DNA of 16,823 bases, taken from positions 1 to 16,823 of the forward strand of contig JABDKJ010000081.1 of assembly GCA_013002285.1 (NCBI GenBank), written 5' to 3'. Positions 6,555 through 12,968 of this stretch are shown in pieces. Position 1 is the first letter of the stretch. Each line of letters opens with the position of its first letter. Position numbers and translations under genes: made by a program. This DNA is from Flavobacteriales bacterium (GTDB taxonomy: Bacteria; Bacteroidota; Bacteroidia; Flavobacteriales; JABDKJ01). The notes under the pieces are model-generated. The model worked only from the letters and a program-made list of their open reading frames with translations, was not told where the DNA came from and did no database searches.

Positions 6555-6645
6555 CTTTATTCAATTTGCTCCGTTCCAATGAATGCACGGAAAGTTTGTT
6601 TTTATAATTTTCTAGCAGAGAATAGAGTTCTCAGATGTGTAATAG

Positions 6646-6668
6646 GAGGGGAGCACGCCTCCCCCCCC
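6646..6668 (-). terminator. GC-rich hairpin downstream of hsp20
   Basis: GGGGAG (6648-6653) pairs with CTCCCC (6659-6664) across a 5-base loop, extendable past one mismatch by GG/CC. The C-run continues to 6668. It starts 24 bases past the minus-strand Hsp20 stop. There is no strong T-tract on the minus strand, so it may attenuate or protect the 3' end instead of fully terminating. Confidence 0.45.
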
Positions 6669-6691
6669 TTACAACAACCAACCATCATTTA

Positions 6692-7147
6692 TCAAGAAAC
6701 CTTGATCTTTTTGCCAGATTTTTTAAGTGCTTGCTCGGATCTTGGAATGTCTATGCTAAGTATTCCATGCTTGTATTTGGCAGAGATCTTGTTTTTATCG
6801 ATCATGTTCTCTGGGAGATCAAAAGACCTATGGAAACTGTAATACCCATATTCCTTTCGGGTGAAGTTCTTAGAGCTTTCATCTTTTTCCTCAGTCTTAT
6901 CGGCCCAGATATTCAATCTGCCATTTTCCAATTCTAGATTGATGTCTTTTTTGTCCATTCCGGGAACAGCCATTTCAACCAATATATTCTTGTCTGTTTC
7001 GGAAATGTTCACCGAGGGAATACTCGGTTTTGTTCTAAATGTACCGAGAGGCATGTCAAATAGGTCTCTCATAAATAAGTCGTCAAATAACTTAGGTACG
7101 CTAGGGAATTTCGCAGGGTTCCCATTGGTTCTAACTAAAGTTTTCAT
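6692..7147 (-). CDS. Hsp20/alpha-crystallin small heat-shock protein
   Basis: A 151-residue cytoplasmic small heat-shock protein that holds unfolding proteins in an ATP-independent way. The N-terminal arm spans ~1-45 (FDDLFMRDLFDMP at 21-33). The alpha-crystallin domain spans ~46-136, from PSVNISETDKNILVEMAVPG to the hallmark YKHGILSIDIP (125-135). The C-terminal tail carries IKV, a likely I-x-I/V oligomerisation motif. Length is typical. The start is fixed by an unusually strong AAGGAGGAT five bases upstream. It is the first gene of the minus-strand run leading to the HtrA protease. The 5' region contains an operator-like dyad pair, but no consensus CIRCE element was seen. Confidence 0.95.
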   Translation of the reverse strand: MKTLVRTNGNPAKFPSVPKLFDDLFMRDLFDMPLGTFRTKPSIPSVNISETDKNILVEMAVPGMDKKDINLELENGRLNIWADKTEEKDESSKNFTRKEYGYYSFHRSFDLPENMIDKNKISAKYKHGILSIDIPRSEQALKKSGKKIKVS

Positions 7148-7152
7148 AATTT

Positions 7153-7161
7153 ATCCTCCTT
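7153..7161 (-). promoter_or_regulatory. Strong Shine-Dalgarno of hsp20
   Basis: On the minus strand AAGGAGGAT lies 5 bases before the hsp20 ATG. It is a near-perfect anti-16S match, while most other genes here (glgA, glgC, glgB, the protease) have no such site, as is usual in Bacteroidota. Confidence 0.75.
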
Positions 7162-7335
7162 AAGTTTTATTGTCCGCAGCGATCAAATGATCCGATCTAC
7201 GAGACGGGTTAAACAATAAAAAATATTTCAAATCATTATGTGAGTACTTCAACTCCAACTCTAAATATTCAAACGAAGTGCCATTGCCAAAAGTTTGCAA
7301 AAATGTCAGTGAGATGTGTTAAAAAATTTTAAAAG

Positions 7336-7372
7336 CACTGAAAAAATTTCAGTGAACCTGAAAAAATTTCAG
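7336..7372. promoter_or_regulatory. Tandem palindromic repeat, operator-like
   Basis: The 15-mer CTGAAAAAATTTCAG occurs twice, at 7338-7352 and 7358-7372, 20 bp apart (about two helical turns). Each copy is a dyad, CTGAAA/TTTCAG. The first extends to CACTGAAA/TTTCAGTG (7336-7354). Phased identical dyads in a divergent promoter region suggest a dimeric regulator site. The bound protein is unknown. Confidence 0.5.
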
Positions 7373-7627
7373 ATTGTTCTAAATGGAATGACGATCTCCC
7401 GGAGCTCGGCTTCTATTTTCATTCGTGTAGAAACTGGTGCTTATTCCTTATCGCATTAGAAGTACAATGAGACCAAGATACGATAGGTTCGCTTTCGCAA
7501 ATAGCAAGATCTTAATACAAATTCATTTCGATGTATGTATGTTTATCTGAAAGGCCATGATCTCAAGAAAATGACTACATTCTTTTTCCAACAGAGCGAT
7601 ATTATTGCAAGCAGAGATCGAAAATTG

Positions 7628-7647
7628 CTGAAATGAATTCCTTTCAG
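7628..7647. promoter_or_regulatory. Third CTGAAA/TTTCAG dyad upstream of the L,D-transpeptidase
   Basis: CTGAAATGAATTCCTTTCAG is a 20-bp palindrome with a single mismatched pair flanking GAATTC. It uses the same arms as the tandem repeat at 7338-7372. It lies ~95 bp before the transpeptidase start and could be another copy of the same operator with wider spacing. Confidence 0.35.
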
Positions 7648-7692
7648 AAAACTGAATTTTAATGATAGATCGCTGTATTTCGTCATTGGAAC

Positions 7693-7724
7693 TTTGAATG
7701 ATCTGACAGGATATTTACAATTTG
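7693..7724 (+). promoter_or_regulatory. Possible Bacteroidota-type promoter of the L,D-transpeptidase
   Basis: TTTG (7693-7696) and TACAATTTG (7716-7724) are separated by 19 bases. They resemble the -33 TTTG and -7 TAnnTTTG elements of Bacteroidota primary sigma factor promoters, with one extra base inside the -7 element. The leader to the ATG would be only about 10 bases. Confidence 0.35.
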
Positions 7725-7741
7725 ATTTTATTAGGATGAAC

Positions 7742-9337
7742 ATGGAATTTCGTTATACACATCTGGTCTTTTTCTTTTTGCTTCCAATATTCATGAATGC
7801 AAGTGACGTTCAGGAAGAAATCCGCAAAAGACTTGAACATTCAGCATCTCTGAATATTAGGGCAAATGGAGAACTGGTCCATTGTAAGAAAATGATCACC
7901 AAGTTCTATCAGAACTGTGTGTTTGAACCGCAGTGGACATCTGAGTATAATATCAGTGAATTGGTACAGGCTTTAAAAAATTCCCATAAAGAAGGCTTGA
8001 CCCCGGAAGATTATCATCTGACAGCGATCCAAAAAATGCTGTCCCCCTATAAGACCCTATCGCTCGCTGAAAAGGCAGACTTGGATATTCTCTCAAGTGA
8101 TGCTTTTCTTTTGTATGCTTCGCATTTACTTTCAGGAAAATTAGACCCTTTGAGCATAGACCCCGAATGGAAAGTTTCTAGAAGAGAAGGTGATCCCCTT
8201 CTGATGTTGCATAACGCTTTGGAAAAAAAGGAGGTTTTAAAAACACTTCAGGGGGCCATTCCTCAGAATGAAAAATACGATGGACTAAAAAAAGCACTTG
8301 CGCAGTTTGTGAACCTCAGGCAAAATAATGGTTGGGAGAAAATTCCTGAGGGCGAGACATTGAAATTGAATATGAGCGATGATCGTATAGAGAGCATACG
8401 AAAGAGGTTGATACAAGGTGGCTATCTGAAGAACAAGAACCCAGAGAATGCTCTGAAATATGACCAAGAAGTACTAAATGCTGTCAGAGACTTTCAAAAA
8501 AGAAACGGCATAAATGCAGATGGAGAATTTGGAAAGGAGACTAGAGAACTATTCAATATGAGTGTCGAGCAACGTATAGATCAGATAAAGGCGAACATGG
8601 AAAGATGGAGATGGCTACCTCAGTATTTCGGGGATTATTTCATTAAAGTGAACATTGCTGACTTCACATTGACTGTGGTGAAAAATGGAAAAGTAGAGCG
8701 TGAACATAAAGTGATCGTAGGGCGAGAGCAAAGGCGAACACCTGTCTTTGCGTCCAAGGTCTCCTATTTAGTACTTAATCCTACATGGACCGTACCACCG
8801 GGAATACTCAAAGCCGATATTCTGCCAGCTGTTCGGAAGAACCCTAACTATCTAAAAGGAAAGAATATAAGCGTTTTGGATGCCAATGGAAAAGTAATGG
8901 ACCAGAGTGCTATAGATTGGCATAGTAAAGGCGTCCATGGATTTACGTACAGACAATCGCCCGGGGTGGATAATGCGCTTGGTGCGGTAAAATTCATGTT
9001 CCCAAACCCTTACAATGTGTATTTACATGATACACCAAGCAAAGAGCTGTTCGAAAGGGCCGATCGCGCATTTAGTTCTGGATGCGTGAGGGTAGAAGCA
9101 CCCCTGGATCTGGCTGAGTACCTTTTGCAGGATCAAAGTAAATGGACCAGGGCATACATTGATAAACAAGTGGCCAGTAAACGAACAGAGACGGTGCCTT
9201 TGACCCAAAAGCCAGATGTGTATATTCTATATTGGACGACCTGGCTAGATGATCATGGGCAGGTACAGTTCAGAAAAGATGTATATCAGCGAGATCTTGC
9301 ATTGATCGAAAAACTCAAAGAAGGTCCACCGAAATAG
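7742..9337 (+). CDS. YcbB/LdtD-type L,D-transpeptidase
   Basis: A 531-residue exported peptidoglycan enzyme that forms 3-3 cross-links or attaches lipoproteins/lipid to the wall. The start at 7742 follows AGGA and begins a signal peptide (MEFRYTHLVFFFLLPIFMNA); the in-frame ATG at 7736 is the alternative. An N-terminal helical scaffold domain (~25-200) is followed by a peptidoglycan-binding domain 1 fold (~214-272: RIESIRKRLIQGGYL, DQEVLNAVRDFQKRNGI, GEFGKETRELF). The YkuD catalytic domain (~299-460) has His429 in LHDTPSK and the nucleophile Cys448 in SSGCVRVE. Domain order and length are those of the LdtD (YcbB) branch. It is monocistronic, bounded by a strong terminator. Substrate choice cannot be read from sequence. 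Confidence 0.93.
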   Translation: MEFRYTHLVFFFLLPIFMNASDVQEEIRKRLEHSASLNIRANGELVHCKKMITKFYQNCVFEPQWTSEYNISELVQALKNSHKEGLTPEDYHLTAIQKMLSPYKTLSLAEKADLDILSSDAFLLYASHLLSGKLDPLSIDPEWKVSRREGDPLLMLHNALEKKEVLKTLQGAIPQNEKYDGLKKALAQFVNLRQNNGWEKIPEGETLKLNMSDDRIESIRKRLIQGGYLKNKNPENALKYDQEVLNAVRDFQKRNGINADGEFGKETRELFNMSVEQRIDQIKANMERWRWLPQYFGDYFIKVNIADFTLTVVKNGKVEREHKVIVGREQRRTPVFASKVSYLVLNPTWTVPPGILKADILPAVRKNPNYLKGKNISVLDANGKVMDQSAIDWHSKGVHGFTYRQSPGVDNALGAVKFMFPNPYNVYLHDTPSKELFERADRAFSSGCVRVEAPLDLAEYLLQDQSKWTRAYIDKQVASKRTETVPLTQKPDVYILYWTTWLDDHGQVQFRKDVYQRDLALIEKLKEGPPK

Positions 9338-9356
9338 GACGAAGTTATATTTAAAG

Positions 9357-9390
9357 AAAAAGTGCTCCTCAAAAAGGAGGAGCACTTTTT
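9357..9390. terminator. Bidirectional intrinsic terminator between convergent genes
   Basis: AAAAAGTGCTCCTC (9357-9370) pairs perfectly with GAGGAGCACTTTTT (9377-9390) around a 6-base loop. The A-run and T-run at the ends give a U-tract in both directions. It serves the transpeptidase (stop 9337) and the minus-strand lipoprotein gene, whose stop codon (9389-9391) overlaps its edge. Confidence 0.92.
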
Positions 9391-9919
9391 ATATCTGCGA
9401 TGTCTTTGTCTTTTCTTTTTTGGGCTGCGGTTGTATGAGATCGGGATAGGATTCCTCAAAGAATTGATTCCTCAACGAGTCCATGCGATGGAACATCTCA
9501 TCCATATCGAACATATTGTGCTCCCATCTTTTTTCAAAGAAGTCATCATTAAAAAAGTCCTTTTTAAAGAAGGGGTCATTGCTTAATGGATCATTCCCAA
9601 ATGGAGACAAAAGCCCATCATCCCAAATGGATGGAAAGCGGTCCCCAAAGAATTGGTTCATGGAATTCATCATGCTATCTACATTAAGGCTTAAAGAGTC
9701 TCCAAAAGAATTGCTATAAGACCAAACGTAGGTGGAGTCATAGCGTGTGATGTTCCCGTGTTCGTCCGTTTCCTTGTTCACCTCCCATCTTTCCTGGGGT
9801 TGGTTCAATTCGAATCCTTGTTCTTTTTTTCTGTCCTTTTGGTCCTTCTTGTCGATTTCCTGCGCGTTGCATCCTGAAACGAATAAGACCAAAAGAAAAA
9901 CGATCGTTCTTGTGTTCAT
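9389..9919 (-). CDS. Predicted lipoprotein of unknown function, Asp/Phe-rich
   Basis: A 176-residue predicted lipoprotein. The N-terminus MNTRTIVFLLVLFVSGC is a type II signal with lipobox VSGC and lipidated Cys17. A charged linker (DKKDQKDRKKEQG) follows, then a segment YDSTYVWSYSNSFGDSLSLN, then a strongly biased region (~85-160) rich in Asp, Asn, Met and Phe, including NDPFFKKDFFNDDFFEKRW, and a Lys/Pro-rich tail. I recognise no domain. The repeated D-x-F-F pattern suggests amphipathic segments that could bind a partner or membrane, but this is inference. It is convergent with the transpeptidase gene and has its own upstream spacer. The CDS is convincing because of the lipobox and the terminator placed exactly at its end. 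Confidence 0.8.
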   Translation of the reverse strand: MNTRTIVFLLVLFVSGCNAQEIDKKDQKDRKKEQGFELNQPQERWEVNKETDEHGNITRYDSTYVWSYSNSFGDSLSLNVDSMMNSMNQFFGDRFPSIWDDGLLSPFGNDPLSNDPFFKKDFFNDDFFEKRWEHNMFDMDEMFHRMDSLRNQFFEESYPDLIQPQPKKEKTKTSQI

Positions 9920-10010
9920 TTCAAATGTTTTTAATGAATAAATGAATTATATCATAAAATGATATTTCAAAATGTATGCCATTTGTTATGGAAAATGACA
10001 GCTTGTCAGA

Positions 10011-10087
10011 GGTCGAAAAAGAACGCGCAGAATTTACCTTTCGACCCTTTGAGGACACTTTGGTAAGCTCAGTGACCTCCTCAGGGT
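10011..10087. repeat. Compound palindromic (REP/BIME-like) element
   Basis: GGTCGAAA (10011-10018) pairs with TTTCGACC (10039-10046). Overlapping it, ACCCT (10044-10048) plus GAGGA (10051-10055) pair with TCCTC (10078-10082) plus AGGGT (10083-10087), with a 2-base bulge, and the inner CACT (10056-10059) pairs with AGTG (10071-10074). The two stems share 10044-10046, so they are alternatives. The segment containing AAGCTCAGTGACC resembles dispersed palindromic repeats I recall from flavobacterial genomes; copy number could not be checked. Confidence 0.5.
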
Positions 10088-10154
10088 ACAAGTAAAGAAT
10101 TTACTCCTTAATACACCACACCCCAGCACCCAGAAATATTCCATTCTCAAAATA

Positions 10155-10177
10155 AGCAATGATAATTGCTATACTTG
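10155..10177 (+). promoter_or_regulatory. Dyad overlapping a possible -7 box upstream of glgA
   Basis: AGCAAT (10155-10160) and ATTGCT (10165-10170) form a dyad around GATA. Its right end overlaps TATACTTG (10170-10177), one base off the TAnnTTTG -7 consensus, 55 bases before the glgA start. No convincing -33 TTG lies at the right distance, so this is tentative. If it is a promoter, the dyad is placed where a regulator could block it. Confidence 0.3.
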
Positions 10178-10232
10178 TTGATCCAACTTAGCTCAACCAG
10201 ATCATCTATAAAGTTTTAATTTTAAAAGTCAT

Positions 10233-11639
10233 ATGAGAGTGCATCATATAAGTGCAGAATGTTTTCCCTTGGCCAAAGTAGGTGGTTTGGCAGATGTGGT
10301 CGGGGCCTTACCAAAATATCAGAATTCGGCTGGAGCGAAGAGTTCGGTGATCATGCCATATTATGATCTGCCCCAATTAAAGTCACTCAGTCTCAAAACA
10401 TTGCATAAAGGAAACGTTCAGTTAGGTAAGACTTCCTATCATTTCAAAGTTCGAAGCCCGAAAAGGAATGTTTTGGGTTTTAAACTGTTATTGATAGATA
10501 TCCCCGATCTGCTTTACAAACCATATGTCTATTCGGAAGATGATGGAGAGAAATTCCTGGCCTTTCAATTGGCTGCATTGGACTATCTCATCGAACAGAA
10601 CACATTGCCGAATGTGATCCATTGTCATGATCATCATACAGGCTTGATCCCTTTCATGATGTCGCATTGCCACAAATACAAGAGATTAAAAGAAGTTCCT
10701 TCGGTTTTCACCATCCATAATGCTCAATACCAGGGTTGGATGTCGCATAAGAAAGACAACCTGATCCCAAAATATAACAAAGCCCACAGTGGTTTGCTTG
10801 ATTGGGATAATAGTATCAACCCCCTTGCAACTGCCATAAAATGTGCATGGCGTGTTACAGCCGTTTCCAAGACTTACCTTGATGAATTAAAAGTAAAGGC
10901 CAATGGTCTTGAATCATTGATAAGGGCTGAAAGCAAGAAGTGTGTGGGTATATTGAATGGAATTGATACGACATCATGGGATCCCGAAAGCGATGGATTT
11001 TTAGTAAAGAATTTCACACGTAATTCCGTTCAATCCGGAAAAAAGGCCAATAAGAAATGGTTGTGCAATGAATTTGGTCTTGATAAGAAATTACCTCTCG
11101 TAGTTTTCATTGGTCGTTTGGTTGGTGAGAAAGGCGCAGATCTATTCTCTGGGGCAATTGAAGCGACCTTGGTCAAGACAGCAGTATCTCTTTTATTCCT
11201 GGGTTCGGGAAGTAAGGAAGTGGAAAAGGAACTGACGGAATTAAAAGAAAAGTACAATGGGGTATACAATGCCGTTATCGGTTACGATGAAGCATTGGCC
11301 CATAAGATGTATGCGGGTGGCGACTTCTTGTTGATGCCATCGCGCGTGGAACCCTGTGGTCTCAATCAAATGTATGCGATGCGTTATGGAACAGTGCCCA
11401 TCGTTAGTACGGTCGGTGGCTTAAAAGACACTGTCAAGGATATATCTAAAAAAGGAGGTAATGGCATTTGCTTGAAGGATATCTCTAGTAAAAGTATTGC
11501 GAAAGGGATCAAAAGGGCGGTGAAGTTCTATAGTGACAAAGAGAAGTTCCGAAAAACGAGAAGAAGCATTATGAATATCGACCATTCTTGGGATGTTTCA
11601 GCAAAAAAGTATTTAGAATTATATAAATCATTAGTTTAA
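10233..11639 (+). CDS. glgA: Glycogen synthase (ADP-glucose-dependent, GT5)
   Basis: A 468-residue cytoplasmic enzyme that transfers glucose from ADP-glucose to the non-reducing end of an alpha-1,4-glucan. The N-terminal Rossmann domain carries the ADP-glucose-binding KVGGLADVVGALPK (15-28) and HCHDHHTGLIP, matching the HxHDWxTgl region of bacterial synthases. FTIHNAQYQGW follows, and LNGIDTTSWDP marks the entry to the second domain. The C-terminal GT-B domain has VVFIGRLVGEKGADL and PSRVEPCGLNQMYAMRYG (369-386) with catalytic Glu373. Length is typical. It is first in the glg operon, with glgC beginning 4 bp after its stop. Bacterial GlgA is usually not allosterically regulated, so control would fall on transcription and on GlgC. 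Confidence 0.96.
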   Translation: MRVHHISAECFPLAKVGGLADVVGALPKYQNSAGAKSSVIMPYYDLPQLKSLSLKTLHKGNVQLGKTSYHFKVRSPKRNVLGFKLLLIDIPDLLYKPYVYSEDDGEKFLAFQLAALDYLIEQNTLPNVIHCHDHHTGLIPFMMSHCHKYKRLKEVPSVFTIHNAQYQGWMSHKKDNLIPKYNKAHSGLLDWDNSINPLATAIKCAWRVTAVSKTYLDELKVKANGLESLIRAESKKCVGILNGIDTTSWDPESDGFLVKNFTRNSVQSGKKANKKWLCNEFGLDKKLPLVVFIGRLVGEKGADLFSGAIEATLVKTAVSLLFLGSGSKEVEKELTELKEKYNGVYNAVIGYDEALAHKMYAGGDFLLMPSRVEPCGLNQMYAMRYGTVPIVSTVGGLKDTVKDISKKGGNGICLKDISSKSIAKGIKRAVKFYSDKEKFRKTRRSIMNIDHSWDVSAKKYLELYKSLV

Positions 11640-11643
11640 CACT

Positions 11644-12909
11644 ATGAAAAGTGATGATGTATTATCGATAATCCTGGGCGGAGGACAAGGTTCTCGCTTA
11701 TATCCGCTTACAGCGAAACGTTCAAAGCCAGCTGTTCCAATTGCAGGAAAGTATAGGTTAGTGGATATACCTATTTCAAATTGTATCAATAGCAATATCA
11801 AGCGAATTTACGTGCTCACCCAGTTCAATTCGGCCTCCTTGAATGCACACATCAAGAACACCTATCACTTTAGTTTCTTTAGTAAAGCATTTGTGGATGT
11901 CCTTGCTGCAGAGCAGACCATGGATAACGCTTCATGGTTTCAAGGAACCTCTGATGCCGTGCGACAAAGTATGCACCATTTCTTAAAGCACGATTTTAAA
12001 TATGCCCTCATCTTATCGGGCGACCAATTGTATCAAATGGACTTCAGGGATATGGTCCAAGCGCATGAGGACAGCGGAGCAAAGATCTCTATAGCCACTT
12101 TACCAGTTACGGACAAAGAAGCCACATCTTTTGGTATTCTGAAGACGAACAAAGAAAATGTCATTACTTCTTTCATTGAGAAACCAGAGGCCAAACTCCT
12201 TCCTAAGTGGACCTCTTCTGTGAGCAAGCAAATGAAAGCGGAAGGCAGGAAGTATCTCGCCTCTATGGGCATTTATATATTTAACCGCGACCTGCTCATT
12301 GAATTAATGAATGATCCAAGCACCGTGGATTTTGGAAAAGAGATCATTCCGCAGAACATTCACAAGCATAAAGTACTCAGCTACCAATATGAGGGTTATT
12401 GGACCGACATAGGGAATATCGATTCCTTTTTCGATGCAAACTTGGGATTGACGGACGACATACCAAAATTCAATTTGTATGACAATAACAATCCCATTTA
12501 CACGCGTGCTCGGATCTTACCAACTACAAAGATCTCAGGCACAAAATTGAAGAAAGCCGTGATCGCAGAAGGATGCCTCATCAATGCAAAAGAGATCGAA
12601 CGATCGGTCATAGGTATCCGATCCAGGATCGGCAAGGGTTCTTCAGTAAAGAACGTGTATATGATGGGAAGCGACTACTACCAAACATTGGAAGATCTGA
12701 ATGGGAAAAAGAAGCAAATTCCCATGGGAATAGGCGAGAACTGTACCATAAAGAATGTCATTCTTGACAAGAACTGTTGTGTGGGAAACAATGTAAAGAT
12801 CGTAGGAGGGAGACGTTTAAAGGATGTGGAAACGGATACTTATTTGGTTAAGAAAGGTATCGTGGTCATTAAAAAAGGAGCGCGCATACCACATGGCTTT
12901 GAATTGTAA
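11644..12909 (+). CDS. glgC: Glucose-1-phosphate adenylyltransferase (ADP-glucose pyrophosphorylase)
   Basis: A 421-residue enzyme that makes ADP-glucose from ATP and glucose-1-phosphate, the committed and normally allosterically controlled step of bacterial glycogen synthesis. The N-terminal nucleotidyltransferase domain shows GGGQGSRLYPLTAKRSKPAVPIAGKYR (12-38; the glycine-rich loop and the following Lys/Arg), an SGDQLYQMDF metal-binding Asp segment, SFIEKPEAK and EGYWTDIG. The C-terminal ~130 residues form a left-handed beta-helix with repeated I/V-G hexapeptide-like steps (VIAEGCLINAKEIERSVIGIRSRIGKGS). Length fits bacterial GlgC. It is translated immediately after glgA, and a 59-bp gap precedes glgB. 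Effector preference cannot be read here. Confidence 0.96.
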   Translation: MKSDDVLSIILGGGQGSRLYPLTAKRSKPAVPIAGKYRLVDIPISNCINSNIKRIYVLTQFNSASLNAHIKNTYHFSFFSKAFVDVLAAEQTMDNASWFQGTSDAVRQSMHHFLKHDFKYALILSGDQLYQMDFRDMVQAHEDSGAKISIATLPVTDKEATSFGILKTNKENVITSFIEKPEAKLLPKWTSSVSKQMKAEGRKYLASMGIYIFNRDLLIELMNDPSTVDFGKEIIPQNIHKHKVLSYQYEGYWTDIGNIDSFFDANLGLTDDIPKFNLYDNNNPIYTRARILPTTKISGTKLKKAVIAEGCLINAKEIERSVIGIRSRIGKGSSVKNVYMMGSDYYQTLEDLNGKKKQIPMGIGENCTIKNVILDKNCCVGNNVKIVGGRRLKDVETDTYLVKKGIVVIKKGARIPHGFEL

Positions 12910-12968
12910 AAGGCTAAGTTTCAGAAGCCGCACAAACCAACGTATCAAATAATTGCCCAAAGAACCAC

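Larger units (their letters stand above)
7162..7741. other. Divergent intergenic region between hsp20 and the L,D-transpeptidase
   Basis: About 590 bases without a convincing gene. It should hold the promoters of both divergent genes. It contains a tandem 15-bp dyad (7338-7372), a third dyad with the same arms (7628-7647) and a possible -7 box next to the transpeptidase start. Short open frames here have no recognisable protein features. No tRNA or known riboswitch was recognised. Confidence 0.6.
9920..10232. other. Dyad-rich spacer upstream of glgA
   Basis: A 313-base divergent spacer between the minus-strand lipoprotein gene and the plus-strand glycogen operon, with no gene seen. It contains a chain of inverted repeats at 9996-10008, 10011-10046, 10044-10087, 10091-10105 and 10155-10170. 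The promoters of both flanking genes must lie here, but I see no clear full -33/-7 pair. Confidence 0.6.

Noticed and set aside
6361..6582. Plus-strand open frame opposite the small exported protein
   Set aside because: Hydrophobic stretches come from the antisense of other coding sequence; no family features and no start signal.
7148..7260. ROSE or fourU RNA thermometer masking the hsp20 Shine-Dalgarno
   Set aside because: I looked for a segment complementary to AAGGAGGAT in the leader and found none; the only clear dyad, GATCA/TGATC near 7181-7192, does not include the ribosome site.
7694..7741. TTG start for the L,D-transpeptidase
   Set aside because: It would put 16 residues before a good signal peptide and lies inside the likely promoter; ATG at 7742 (or 7736) fits better.
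7543..7743. Minus-strand 66-residue frame in the divergent spacer
   Set aside because: No family resemblance or signal; it covers the dyad at 7628-7647 and the likely transpeptidase promoter.
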